Positions 22,263 to 33,871 are shown, counted from the first letter of the stretch. The stretch is 64,000 nt of DNA from Sweltsa coloradensis (GCA_024449915.1 JAMZAV010000778.1:372001-436000), one strand, 5' to 3'. Numbers and translations are program-made. The notes: generated from the sequence alone by a model not told the origin.

Positions 22263-23465
22263 CATCTAATACGTCGGCCCGCGATTCTGACCAGACGGGT
22301 GGGACTACAATGTTCATATTTTACATGGACATTAAGGTTATAGAAATATAGTCTCTTTTGAAAAAAAAAGTTGAAAAAGTTTGTTGGAAGGCTTCCAAAT
22401 AAAGGTTTTAAAATAAGCCTTAAACACTTGGCATACAATCAACAAGTAACCATAGTTACTTGACACTTGTTGACGGTACAAGCAGAGTTAGGCGGGAAAG
22501 TGCGATACGTAAACAAATGGCGGACATTAAAAATTTTTCTTCTTTGTGTGGAACGAGAAAAGGTGTCATTATACTCTCATAAAACAAATCAGGAACCGTC
22601 CTGGCCTAGGCCCAGATGTAGAAAATTATTTATAATGCAAAAGTGTAGGTCTAAAGTTCCATTTGGCTATAGGACTAGATAAAATTATTACTTACATTAC
22701 ATGTTTGACAAGCCTAGCCAACCCTAGACCAGCACAACCAATTGTTCTGACAAACTTCCCGCACAAATAACTAGTTTTGATTACTAAAAGCCTAATTCAG
22801 ATAACCAATAGTATGATTGTCCACCTAGGATTTACAAAAATGTTCGGAAATAATACACATATTCTTTTCTTTTTAGCCATATTTATAGTCATGATCAAAG
22901 TCAGCTTGCTGCTACACACAATGTCAAAGCGAGGTGTCGAATATTAGCGTGCTCATCTGTTTGTTTACATAATTGCAACAATCAAATCATTTCATGCAAC
23001 TCGTCTTTCGATTGGCCCGCGTTTATGAAGGCACTGCCATCTAGAATAAATATAGAACGTTTTCGAGCTCTTTGGTACGCAAATCTTTTTAAAGTGTCTG
23101 GATTTCGTGAACCGTACCCCACGTGAATAACAGCAATACTCTTTCAACTCACAACCCATGACGTTTTCTACGATACCGTTCAAGAATACCAATTTCTTCG
23201 AAAACGAAAACGACTTCGTTTTCAAATTGCGTTTTCAACTCATCTCCCACGAACTCAAGAATTGGGGTCCAGTCCTTTTACCGTCGTTATACCATGGTTA
23301 TATCACCTATACCCAGGATGTACATGAATCCGGGTCTAGATATTTTACATCCTATTGTCTATTGTTATTGCTAATACCATAGAAATTAAATCAACTTTGA
23401 TAAAATTATTATATTTCAACAAATAATTTTACAATGGAACTTGAAAAAGTAATGAGATCACACAC

Positions 23466-23866
23466 ATAACAAAAACTTGTAGAAATACAGCCAAACCTTA
23501 CACACTCAAAAGAAATGAGATCTCAAAAAAGGGCCAAGCTCATCTTCCCTTCCACATTTGCGCATTCTTATTTCATAAACGTACAGTGTCCCATAACAGC
23601 ATCCTCGAAAAGCTTGGCAAAATAAAATTTGCATGTTATAACGTTTAAATTAATTAGAAAAAAGAACTTGGTTGAACTATTACGTTTAAATTAATAATCG
23701 CAAATTCTATTTTGCCAAGCTTTTCGAGGATGCTGTTATGGGACACTGTACGTTTATGAATTAAGAATGCGCAAATGTGGAAGGGCAGATGAGCTTGGCC
23801 CTTTTTTAAGATCTCATTTCTTTTGAGTGTGTAAGGTTTGGCTGTATTTCTACAAGTTTTTGTTAT
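23466..23866. mobile_element. Fold-back MITE nested in left arm
   Basis: The ends are ataacaaaaacttgtagaaa and its complement, with terminal inverted repeats of about 165 bp around a ~65-bp centre that contains ttaaattaattagaaaaaag. A second copy is at 24870-25270. The inverted repeats include the distinctive cagcatcctcgaaaagcttg. No transposase is present. The superfamily is not resolved; the target duplication cannot be read because each copy keeps family-R flank on one side only. Confidence 0.75.
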
Positions 23867-24145
23867 TTTGGATAGTCGGGAGAGACTCCGACTATCCAAA
23901 TCGAGAAATATACCTTCACTCATACCCGCGTTAGGTAGACATTATTTAATCAATTCAACAGCAACGGTTTTTCGAGCCTTTAATGTTCCATTCATTCAAG
24001 TTCTATAATGTAACGACAATACAGAAGTTAAATAGTTACCGTCTCGGTGGTCTAGTTGGCTAAGGCGTCCACCCGGAAAGTGGGAGACTCGGGTTCGATC
24101 CCCGATCGGGATGGATTTTTAATTTCCGGATTGTATTAAATATTA
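23867..24145 (+). repeat. Repeat family T with tRNA-like core
   Basis: Starts at a strong hairpin, ggatagtcggg / cccgactatcc-type (23870-23900), then aaatcgagaaatatacc, about 120 bp of spacer, gaagttaaatagttac, the tRNA-like core and attgtattaaatatt. It is parallel to the minus-strand copy at 8115-8480. It forms the first part of the spacer between the giant arms. Confidence 0.7.
24039..24114 (+). repeat. tRNA-like sequence (loop CCGGAAA)
   Basis: A 76-nt cloverleaf: acceptor CCGTCTC/GGGATGG, A box TGGTCTAGTTGG, anticodon stem TCCAC/GTGGG with loop CCGGAAA, T arm TCGGGTTCGATCCCCGA. Position 33 is C instead of the near-invariant U, and the apparent anticodon would be GGA without a serine long arm. 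A functional tRNA is therefore unlikely; this is a SINE-like core. Confidence 0.6.
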
Positions 24146-24221
24146 ACTCTGGTATAGAATATCTAAAAAGCTACTTAATCATCAGTTTGTTGAAGAAGAA
24201 TGCTACAAATAAAACCTCATT

Positions 24222-24330
24222 TGGTGGAGGTGCCGGGTTCTAAAATATCACCCTTTTGACTGAGAAAAGCTTAAGTGAGATAAACGCACTGATGGACAGA
24301 CGGGTAGAAAGTGTTGCTTGTAAGCTAAAG
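24222..24330 (+). repeat. Repeat family W copy
   Basis: tttggtggaggtgccgggtt, then gagataaacgcactgatgga and cagacgggtagaaag. It lies within the spacer of the giant inverted repeat. Confidence 0.55.
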
Positions 24331-24869
24331 GCAGGTATTTTCGTTGAAAATAAAATATAAATCTTCGTTTTTAGTATCTCGATGAAAATATTTCAACATT
24401 TAGGTGAAAGCTCTATGTCTCTCTCCCACTCTAATATTTTTTTTTAAAGTTTGGGTTTAAAGAACTTTTAGTTTAATAAAATGTAGTTATGGGAATTCAG
24501 ATACAGGCATTAGTGTCAGAACTTTTTCTCACCTTTGTTTTTCTTTTGCCCAAAAGCGGTGAATTTGTGTTGAAAAGGATTCATAATTAACGGTTTTTAG
24601 TGGTGAAAATTCGTTTTTACCGTAAGAACTTGCCTCTGCTTACAAGATAGTTTGTATTTTGTATTTATATTTATTTTATTTCCGTTTACAGGTACAAAGT
24701 ACATAATGGATATCGTTAAAACATTTAAAATAACAGTTAAAAGAAACAAAACATAATTACGAAACTACGCTGTGTATGATTTTCATACAGAACGCGCTAT
24801 TTTCCTTATCGGGCTCGCTCTACAAGTGGGCATGCCTACACACTGCGTCTCGAGTATACGCTAACACAC
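24331..24869. other. Spacer of giant inverted repeat, no gene recognised
   Basis: AT-rich to about 24780, then a short GC-rich patch (gaacgcgctatt through cgtctcgagtatacgc). No coding region is seen. Confidence 0.4.
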
Positions 24870-25270
24870 ATAACAAAAACTTGTAGAAATACAGCCAAAC
24901 CTTACACACTCAAAAGAAATGAGATCTCAAAAAAGGGCCAAGCTCATCTGCCCTTCCACATTTGCGCATTCTTAATTCATAAACGTACAGTGTCCCATAA
25001 CAGCATCCTCGAAAAGCTTGGCAAAATAGAATTTGCGATTATTAATTTAAACGTAATAGTTCAACCAAGTTCTTTTTTCTAATTAATTTAAACGTTATAA
25101 CATGCAAATTTTATTTTGCCAAGCTTTTCGAGGATGCTGTTATGGGACACTGTACGTTTATGAATTAAGAATGCGCAAATGTGGAAGGGCAGATGAGCTT
25201 GGCCCTTTTTGAGATCTCATTTCTTTTGAGTGTGTAAGGTTTGGCTGTATTTCTACAAGTTTTTGTTATG
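24870..25270. mobile_element. Fold-back MITE nested in right arm
   Basis: The inverted counterpart of 23466-23866, with the same ~165-bp terminal inverted repeats and centre. It is the innermost part of the right arm. Confidence 0.75.
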
Positions 25271-26766
25271 TGTGTGATCTCATTACTTTTTCAAGTTCCA
25301 TTGTAAAATTATTTGTTGAAATATAATAATTTTATCAAAGTTGATTTAATTTCTATGGTATTAGCAATAACAATAGACAATAGGATGTAAAATATCTAGA
25401 CCCGGATTCATGTACATCCTGGGTATAGGTGATATAACCATGGTATAACGACGGTAAAAGGACTGGACCCCAATTCTTGAGTTCGTGGGAGATGAGTTGA
25501 AAACGCAATTTGAAAACGAAGTCGTTTTCGTTTTCGAAGAAATTGGTATTCTTGAACGGTATCGTAGAAAACGTCATGGGTTGTGAGTTGAAAGAGTATT
25601 GCTGTTATTCACGTGGGGTACGGTTCACGAAATTCAGACACTTTAAAAGATTTGCGTACCAAAGAGCTCGAAAACGTTCTATATTTATTCTAGATGGCAG
25701 TGCCTTCATAAACGCGGGCCAATCGAAAGACGAGTTGCATGAAATGATTTGATTGTTGCAATTATGTAAACAAACAGATGAGCACGCTAATATTCGACAC
25801 CTCGCTTTGACATTGTGTGTAGCAGCAAGCTGACTTTGATCATGACTATAAATATGGCTAAAAAGAAAAGAATATGTGTATTATTTCCGAACATTTTTGT
25901 AAATCCTAGGTGGACAATCATACTATTGGTTATCTGAATTAGGCTTTTAGTAATCAAAACTAGTTATTTGTGCGGGAAGTTTGTCAGAACAATTGGTTGT
26001 GCTGGTCTAGGGTTGGCTAGGCTTGTCAAACATGTAATGTAAGTAATAATTTTATCTAGTCCTATAGCCAAATGGAACTTTAGACCTACACTTTTGCATT
26101 ATAAATAATTTTCTACATCTGGGCCTAGGCCAGGGACGGTTCCTGATTTGTTTTATGAGAGTATAATGACACCTTTTCTCGTTCCACACAAAGAAGAAAA
26201 ATTTTTAATGTCCGCCATTTGTTTACGTATCGCACTTTCCCGCCTAACTCTGCTTGTACCGTCAACAAGTGTCAAGTAACTATGGTTACTTGTTGATTGT
26301 ATGCCAAGTGTTTAAGGCTTATTTTAAAACCTTTATTTGGAAGCCTTCCAACAAACTTTTTCAACTTTTTTTTCAAAAGAGACTATATTTCTATAACCTT
26401 AATGTCCATGTAAAATATGAACATTGTAGTCCCACCCGTCTGGTCAGAATCGCGGGCCGACGTATTAGATGTTAGCAGTAGTAGGCAGTAGTAGGCAGTA
26501 GTAGGCAGTAGCTAACATCCTTAAAGTGATTTTGAGCATGTTTCAAGCCATTTTTTCACCAAGAAGGAATAATCGTACCCCAATAAAATTTGGCATGTGT
26601 TGTCAGGTACCTAAATCCCCTCGATTGTGATAGTTTTCAAGTTCACATCACGTTACATGACGGCTGGGTAACACCTCGAAATCACCCCAACTCTGCTTGG
26701 TGTATAAGGTGCTTGAGTGTGGAGCGCACCGCGGCTTGGCTGCGGCGCCCTAACGGGCACCTAGAT
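24870..26766 (-). repeat. Right arm of giant inverted repeat
   Basis: About 1897 bp, the reverse complement of 21968-23866, ending CCCTAACGGGCACCTAGAT. Read on the plus strand it carries the family-R-like order: gatctcattactttttcaag (25275), ctatggtattagcaataaca, the ggcttattttaaaacctttattt block near 26315, aatgtccatgtaaaatatga near 26400, and tcccacccgtctggtcagaa near 26432. Half of each arm is therefore an R-like repeat and the outer 300 bp is unique. No protein domain is recognised in the arm's open frames. Confidence 0.95.
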
Positions 26767-27110
26767 AATAATCGAAAGCGAATGACATTTCCATCTCAAC
26801 CCACTCTCCCAGTCTCACCGCATGCCTTCTGGGCACCCATCTCAGCACCCACGTCTCGGTCTAAACTCTCTTGACTGAGCCCCAGGCGAAACCGTTCAGC
26901 CGACAGTACAAACAACGCTTGTCCCGCCAGCGCTGCAGAAGCCGATAGATCCAGGGAGTAGCGTCGTGTCTTTGTGCGAGGGAAATACTCGTCGAGAAGA
27001 GCAAGACACAAAGGGAGGGTTCGCTTCGGTGGCCTCGGGCTTCCCTGATAATAATTATCACCGTTAACTGTGTTATCAGTACGATCCGCGCGTCTTCAGT
27101 GAAGTCGGGA
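26767..27110. other. GC-rich flank, no gene recognised
   Basis: A CpG-bearing, GC-rich stretch right of the inverted repeat (catgccttctgggcacccat through ggtggcctcgggcttccc). Open frames exist on both strands (minus 26796-27011, 26861-27115) without known domains. It could be a small exon or promoter, or old GC-rich mobile DNA. Confidence 0.3.
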
Positions 27111-27234
27111 TTCACCTATACCATTAGCCTAAGGGAAATACTAGAGAGAATAGTAAATCGTCCGAAATTAACGTTCTTGAGTCTTATCTCGACCAGAACG
27201 ATAAAAAGTAATGGAACTTTCTGAGGATATAGAC

Positions 27235-27471
27235 TCGCTACCCTAACCGTTAGTCACCAAAAACTGTATCATTCGAGTTGCACGGCAATGTAAACAAAAA
27301 CGCATGTCAATCGGTGGCAATTTTCAGTAATTGTGATGTGAGACGTTACTCACGCACTTAGTACACAAACGTACAGAAAAGTGATGTACATACAGGAGCT
27401 TCGTTCCGGAATCATAAGGACACTTACTATTTCAGGGGATCTAACCTTGACTCATGGGGGGGGGGGGGGGG
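27235..27471 (+). repeat. Repeat family W copy and G16 run
   Basis: gtcaccaaaaactgtatcat, acaaaaacgcatgtcaatcg and ggagcttcgttccgg match the family order. A G16 homopolymer follows at 27456-27471. Confidence 0.55.
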
Positions 27472-27479
27472 CGGCAAGC

Positions 27480-27790
27480 TTTTTTAAAGGGGATGCAAAT
27501 TTTTATTCTTTTATTATGATTATGAAGTTACCAATTTTGTAATAGTTTAACATGCTTTTAATCCATGTTGATATTCGACATGCATTATCAATGTTATTTT
27601 TTTTTAAATGTATTATTTTTATATTTTTTTTTATATTTTGTTAACGGATCATAACCATATTCTTTATCTCTGTGCATCATTATCCATTTCATAATCACCT
27701 TGTCATTTATTTAGATGTAGTTAGGGTCTTTGTAAAATGGTACTAACGTGTTGTATAAAACTTTTAATAATAAATAAAAATAAAAAACTC
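27480..27790 (+). repeat. LINE-like 3' tail
   Basis: The end gtctttgtaaaatggtacta, then gtgttgtata and an A-rich tail, resembles the 3' end at 49910-49965 (attgtctatgtaaaatggta, ctgtatac). The rest is T-rich with no frame. Confidence 0.4.
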
Positions 27791-27835
27791 GAGGTGGGAG
27801 GCCCTCTTATCGCCGAAGGTAAAATTTATTGCAAA

Positions 27836-28200
27836 TTTAACGTCATTTAGCCCAAACACGTTTTAAAAATCTTAAATTATATAAAAGGTTATAGTGATAG
27901 TTGACAGTGATATTGTGTAGTGACTAGTGATATGCTGTTAGTTGGTGACCATAATTGTCGGTCAAAGCTGCATGAGGTGGAGGAATAAAAATTGGAAAGT
28001 CATTAGGTCATTGGCCCCGACCCCTGTATCCCAATGACTTTGGAAATCACAAACACAAAAACAATTAAAACTACAAAGATGCCTACAGTGCATTGAGACA
28101 CGGACAATTTTCAAAGTAGGGCCTAATATTGCTCTTCATTTTAATTCATGGCCGTAATATAAACGACCCTTTATAGGTTAGTGGTACACATAGTTACCAC
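27836..28200 (+). repeat. Direct repeat, copy 1
   Basis: Matches 28674-28990 through aaaaatcttaaattata, gatagttgacagtgatattg, atatgctgttagttggtgac, gtatcccaatgactttggaa, gatgcctacagtgcattgag and ggccgtaatataaacga. The copies are about 838 bp apart. The intervening 28300-28620 is an A/T-rich simple region rich in gcaaaaaa units. Confidence 0.85.
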
Positions 28201-28673
28201 TTTCTTTCAAAATCTACACAGTTAAATCTGTTAGTTTTTCATACTTTATACCCGGTCAAAAAGCTGCTTTGTTTTGTTCTGAATTGGTAGCATTTTTCCT
28301 TAGTAAATTCTAATGATTAGAACAATTTTTATTGATCAAAAATCAAATTGTGTATAAAAACACAAAAATACACAAATTTCCGAGATGTCCCGGATATTTT
28401 GTTTGCCTGTAGTAGATTCAAATTAAACATGCAAAAAAATTGCAAAAAAAATGAAAAATTGCAAAAAAATGTTATTTTTGAAAATATGCTCAAATTTTTG
28501 ATTTTTTAAAAACTTTGATAGCAATTTGGATTTCAAAATCAGCATTTTTTTCCAAAAAGATCAAGGATTTTTTTTTTGAATTCTAAAATTCATTAAAAAA
28601 AAATCACAAATTGCAAATTGTTAAGGGAGGAAGAAAAATTATGGATAAAAAGTTTTGCCCTATAAAGGGTTAA

Positions 28674-28990
28674 ATTAAACTTCGTTAATCCCAAAACACG
28701 TTTAAAAATCTTAAATTATAGAAAAGGTTAAAGTGATAGTTGACAGTGATATTGTGTACAGTGATATGCTGTTAGTTGGTGACCGTAATTCTCGGTCAAA
28801 GCTGAGGTGGGGGAATAAAAATCGGAACGTCATTCGGTCATTGGCCCCGCCCTCTGTATCCCAATGACTTTGGAAATCACAAACAAAAACAATTAAAACT
28901 ACAAAGATGCCTACAGTGCATTGAGTCTCGGACAATTTTCAAAGTAATATAGCTCTTCATTTTAATTCATGGCCGTAATATAAACGATTA
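28674..28990 (+). repeat. Direct repeat, copy 2
   Basis: The second copy of 27836-28200, with small indels (for example lacking a tagtgac segment near 28757). It is non-coding. Confidence 0.85.
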
Positions 28991-29019
28991 AATTCACTTC
29001 AGGTTATGCTTTACTTTTG

Positions 29020-29300
29020 ATAGTAATGTGCGGGTATACCCGAAATTTCGGGTCGCGTCGGGTATTTTGGGGCTATACCGATCGCCAAAATAGGCCCTAT
29101 TCTTAAAATATATTTTGGTGGGATGGTGGATGGGCCGGTCCAAGATTTACATACATTTTTGGTGGAGGTGCCGGTCCAGACAGTTTAAATTTATAGCCGT
29201 GCATTCATTTAAAATCCAGACAATGGAAAATGAATTGGGTGACAACTATAATGTAAGAATCTTTAGAAATAACATTCATTATCTATTTCAGGATGCAGTA
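29020..29300 (+). repeat. Repeat family Y
   Basis: gtgcgggtatacccgaaatt, ttcgggtcg, then ggtggaggtgccggtccaga and a cagacaatggaaaatgaatt block. The same order occurs at 37570-37830 and 47545-47780. Confidence 0.6.
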
Positions 29301-29309
29301 ATATAAAAG

Positions 29310-30025
29310 CAATCTTTTCCCTGCTTTCAAAACCTCTCCCCGCGCATTTCTAGCCTTATACATTTGCTTCGAACAAATAGAACCAACTAACTTTATTGTT
29401 TTAGCATTCAGCTGCGTTTCGTTCATTTTAATTTCAAACTGATAGCTAAGGGGTGCTTTCTTAGTTATCTTAGGAGTATTTACTAAGAGTTTGTACTATT
29501 GATGTAACCCAAGCACGCAATTAGTAACTTTAAAAGTAATTTTCTCCATTCTAACATAAGATTGGAAATGGTTCTCGTCGTGAGAGCTTCGCTAGTTTTG
29601 TCTTTTGTTTTAACTCAATGTTCGTAATGGCAAATAGTCTATTAAGTGTTGATTTTCATTAAGTTTTTAATTATCTTTGTATTAAAGTGCAATTTGACAA
29701 ATGCTCTTAGCTTATTCCATTGTTATAAAAATAAATTTAAACAAGGAGATTCGATGAATTGCTAATAGAGTAACTTCACGCATTACAAGCAAGAGTTTGT
29801 CGATAATCGGAACTCAACCTTTTCTAGAGTTTCGAAGACAATTTTGGTTTGGTAAATTATCCCCTAGACATTCACTGAGGGGCAAATTATGCTCACTTTA
29901 GCAGGAAGCCTACGAAACACGCCTTTCTTCTTGTAAGTACAATAACATATCTTTTAAACAAGCACTGGTGACGGGCGTATCCAAAATATAAAGCAAACAT
30001 TACCATTATTGATCCTCATTTGATC
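29310..30025. other. Non-coding, no gene recognised
   Basis: AT-rich, with no repeat family that I recognise. Confidence 0.4.
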
Positions 30026-30029
30026 TAGT

Positions 30030-30290
30030 GTTCATAAATGATGTAGGTGCCAGGCACATGGATATTCAAACTTCCCGGCGGGGGGGGCCACCCTCCCCCT
30101 CCACTTTGGTCACCAATAACCTTCTGTATGATTATTTTTGAAGGGCTAAATAAACAAAAATACGCATTTCAATCGGACGTCAAGTTCGGTTTTATCGTGA
30201 TCGAGACGTGACACATGCACAGACGGACGAACGGATGGACAAACAGAAAAAAGATATCTGAAGAGTGCTTTTCTCCCAAATATGATCACA
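30030..30290 (+). repeat. Repeat family W, long copy
   Basis: tgatgtaggtgccaggcaca, a G8/CCCTCCCCC patch, ggtcaccaataaccttctgt, caatcggacgtcaagttcgg, cgtgatcgagacgtgacaca, tgcacagacggacgaacgga. It shows the internal portion missing in short copies. Confidence 0.6.
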
Positions 30291-30294
30291 TTAT

Positions 30295-31000
30295 AAAGTA
30301 TTGTTGACACATACTCATAAACTTCGTTCTACCACCTTCTACAATTTAAACTGTATGAAGCAACACGATTTAACATCTCCACACAAACATGTCAGTTTCA
30401 TGCAGAACGTTTTGGTTTATGGTATCGAGATTCGATAGAAACTCGTTTAATTCGATAAGCGCGCGCACTCATCCACAGAATTCAAACAAATGTGTTCGAT
30501 TTGATTCAAACCATGTTAAACCTCTTTTTACCCCCATTGTGACAGACGAGTGATTAACGAACATGTCCGACTAGGACTCGGAATTAAATCCAGTTGTCAA
30601 AACGCTAGTTATTCTTGTTTTATGTGTGGGAGGGGGAGGGTTCAAACGAGGGCTGTGTTATCACCTTGTCGCGCCATTAACGCACCACATTATCTGCTCA
30701 CTCTCTGACCTCGCGGTGATCCCTCTTGGAAGTAAGTGTAGGCGAGTTCATTCTAACAAATGGCTGACGATTAGAATAACGAGTGGGGCATGGAGCGTTA
30801 TGTGATGCTATTCGTCTAACTAAAGTCGGTAGCTGGCGGGTCCAAAGCGTTTATCCGGAGATGTGCATTAAAATACTAGGCATATATGGTTTTGACAGTC
30901 ATAGTGGCAAACGAACAAATCTTTTTTAATCTAAACAAAAATGTATACATATAATGCGAAATTTTTATGATTCTAATAGATGATGGTCTCTAGTTGGTCA
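30295..31000. other. Non-coding, no gene recognised
   Basis: Mixed composition, no domain or repeat recognised. Confidence 0.4.
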
Positions 31001-31007
31001 TTTTTCG

Positions 31008-31095
31008 CTCGTAGATGGTGTCGGCGCCTACAGGGTTGACTTGGTCTGCTTTAAATATAATGTCCCTTACCGATAATCAGTTAAACACGTTAATT
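31008..31095 (-). repeat. SINE-like family Z, partial
   Basis: gtgtcggcgcctacagggtt, gacttggtctgctttaaat and ataatcagtt are the inverted end of family Z as seen at 51427-51547. Confidence 0.5.
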
Positions 31096-31099
31096 TTGC

Positions 31100-33050
31100 A
31101 AGTTATCATGACAACAGTTACCATTAAAAGGCTTGAAAAAGCCTTCCTGTTGTCGAGGTTACTATCAATAGACATTATTACTCATCGAAATAATGAGTTT
31201 TGTGTACATTCCAAAGAAAGGTAACCTCCCTCACGTATTTCATAAGTTTGAATACTACTTTGATAATGTACGTTTTCCTCATTTAAGAAAAAAATAACAA
31301 ATTCTAGTTCCTCCACTTAACTATCAGTGATCCATTTAATATTATATTGTTCGTTTTATGTTAGTCGTACTATAGTTTTATAGTTTTTATCCGCTTTCGT
31401 AAATCACAAACACTCACGAACAATAACATTGTTGATTACAAGCGGAATGTTCTGTATAATGTTATTTGATGATTACTCTAAAACCAAACTAACTTTACGG
31501 GTTGTAAATGCTGACCTACTGACAGAGGCAAACAACGACTATTTTATCTGATTAGCACACATAAAACGCGCCCTATAGTTAACCCTCTTACCATCACTGG
31601 CACGTATTGGTCTTCTGATTTGACCTTCGTAGGATATAAGTCCAGATTATATCATGGAACGTTGCCATGCCACCCTTTGTGCCATAAATGTTTGCTAATT
31701 CATCACTTTATTTTGTGCACAGAGAGAAAAAGTTGCCTTTCACATGAAAAATAAATAAACATTTTAAAAGAAGATTTAATATTATTTATCTGCCCATATG
31801 TCTAAAAAGAAAGTTTAAGTCTAGCGTAACTAAATTCAGAATTTTTTTGTTCTTTCAATACAAATAACATGATTTTACGTTTATTTCCTAAAATAAAAAT
31901 AAAGAATAATAAACACAAAATAACTGCTATATATATTTTTTTTAACTATACCAAATTTTTTTATTGTTTAATTTTTTCAACAGTTCTATAGTATCAAATC
32001 TGATTTAAAACGTTAAAAAACAATAAAAACATCTATTTTATAACATTTAAAAAACCTCAATGTTATTTAAGCCAATTATTGTGTAGCCATAGATTTCTGG
32101 ATTCCTCATAGTCAAATAATAAGATAGCATGCAAATTTTGCAATATTGTTGACTTACGAACTGCACTAGTAGGCCTACAGTTGTTATATGTTTTTGTTGT
32201 AATAATTGGTTAAATCCATACTTGGTTTTACTAAAAACTGAAAGGCATAAGTGTAATCGGTTCGCTGGTTAAATGATTATAAGCTACACTTTTTCAGCTA
32301 CGGCTTATAATTTTTTTATCTTTATAAGTCGAGACTTGGCACAATGGAGTGAGCTTTTTAGGGAGGATTATAAACCTCCAAGGTCAACTCACTATCACAA
32401 CGAGTCTGTGGGAAAATATCTCTACGAGGAATCTTATTAAACGACGTAGAAGCTAGGAGATGTTAGTAATATCTCAGCCGTCACCATTCTTGGAATAACA
32501 TTAAATATTACCTCGGCGTCTGGCTCAGAACGGCGCTCGGGGCTTCCGAAGACGGATCGAGGTCACGGAATGACCCGACAATGCCCGAACACAAATGACT
32601 GGGCCGGGAAATTTCGACCCTAACGATCATAAATGATGCTAGTTTATCATTCCATATTGCTGTGGAAAATTCGAACTTCTGTTGTAATTTTCCCCGAAGT
32701 GTGGTTACAAGGTAATGAGTTAACAGAACAATAATTGAAATGGATTCCATAGAACCTCAACGTTCGTACAGTTGTTAATTAAGAGAATAATACAAAAGTT
32801 TGTCAAGTTTTAATGATTATGTCTTAGTTACAAACTGTGATTATATAACTTTCGGTAGCTCGCTGACTTCATTGCAATTTGAACTAAGCTGAGTCTACGT
32901 TTATTACATTTTAGGGGCTTCAATGTAACATTCTCGATTTCAAATGTCTAGTATTAAACCAAAGATTAGTGTGGATAATCTCATGAACTATTAGGGGAAT
33001 AACACAACGTACAAAATATTACTTTAATAAAATACCTCATGCTACCATTC
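31100..33050. other. AT-rich, no gene recognised
   Basis: No coding region. A short more balanced patch at 32500-32760 has a minus-strand frame without known domain. Confidence 0.4.
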
Positions 33051-33079
33051 TTAGAACTTCATACAATAAAGGAAACTAT

Positions 33080-33152
33080 CTGACGGGGATTGAACCCGGG
33101 TCTCCTGCTTGATAGAGCGTCGTCGTAACCACTAGACCACCAAGCCGGTAGC
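33080..33152 (-). repeat. tRNA-like sequence
   Basis: Minus strand: ggcttggtggtctagtggtt (A box) and gagacccgggttcaatcccc (B box) at tRNA spacing. The acceptor and anticodon stems are poorly paired, so it is a tRNA pseudogene or SINE head rather than a working gene. Confidence 0.5.
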
Positions 33153-33495
33153 TGAATCGTTTATCGAGTGTCGTACGTATTACCACTTCGCCACTTCGCG
33201 AACGCTTTTTTCAGTCGCGTTGATGGATGAGTTTTTTTTAAATATTTCTGTCCAATGATTACTACGTTTTTAGTACAAGTGGGATCTCATTACTTTTTCA
33301 AGTTCCATTACAAAATTATTTTTGTTAATTAAGGGTAATTTTTGTAAGTAGTATTAATTGCTATGGTAATACCAGTTAACAATAGAATAGAAATATCTCA
33401 AAGCCCAAAGACTTGCTTTTTGTACGCATTGTAGGTGTTTGTTCTCAAGTTTCTACAGTGACTTGTTATTTACACCTGTAAAAGGCTTATATTAA

Positions 33496-33871
33496 GAGAG
33501 TATAGGAACATGCGTTTTAGGCAAATTACTGTTCGCTCGGCCAACTGACACCACAGGTGTCTGAAATTTTGAACATACGTTAAAAAATGTGGAATTATGG
33601 GCTCTGCAGTAACACATTTTTAAAATTTTTTTTTAAAATAATGAATAAAAATTAAATTAGTTTTTCACGAATCATGATTTTGTTAAAAACTCCAAAATTG
33701 ACCATATTCGTGATTTTTTTCTGACTGAATTTTGTCAAATTTGGAAAATCTATGACCACAGGGCTGTCTATGGATGCTTTATTGACAACTTTGCAAAGTT
33801 TTATATACGTCGGATGCTTCTTGGCCGAGCGAATAGCTATTTGCTAACTGTCAAATGTGTCCCATTCCCTC
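33496..33871. mobile_element. TTAA-flanked MITE inside family R
   Basis: TTAA stands at 33492-33495 and 33872-33875. The 376 bp between have imperfect ~50-bp terminal inverted repeats, best conserved in an inner block CGCTCGGCCAA (33534-33544) / TTGGCCGAGCG (33821-33831) set 38 and 40 bp from the ends. The family R copy at 53430-53460 reads straight through this site. TTAA target choice fits piggyBac-type elements. No transposase is present. Confidence 0.8.

Larger units (their letters stand above)
21968..23866 (+). repeat. Left arm of giant inverted repeat
   Basis: About 1899 bp, the reverse complement of 24870-26766. The outer end is ATCTAGGTGCCCGTTAGGG. In order it holds: a GC-rich terminal 180 bp, a (GCCTACTACT)n minisatellite at about 22204-22262, a stretch related to family R (gtcagaat near 22288, aaaggttttaaaataagcc near 22400, gatctcattactttttc-type block inverted near 23445), and a fold-back MITE at the inner end. 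The arms differ only in a handful of single bases and homopolymer lengths (for example near 22370, 22595, 23095, 23105, 23552 and 23571). No known coding domain is found; paired frames such as 22992-23225 and 25510-25752 are mirror images. Confidence 0.95.

Noticed and set aside
26590..26874. 94-residue protein at the outer end of the giant inverted repeat
   Set aside because: The frame spans the palindrome boundary, is mirrored in the other arm, and matches no domain I know.
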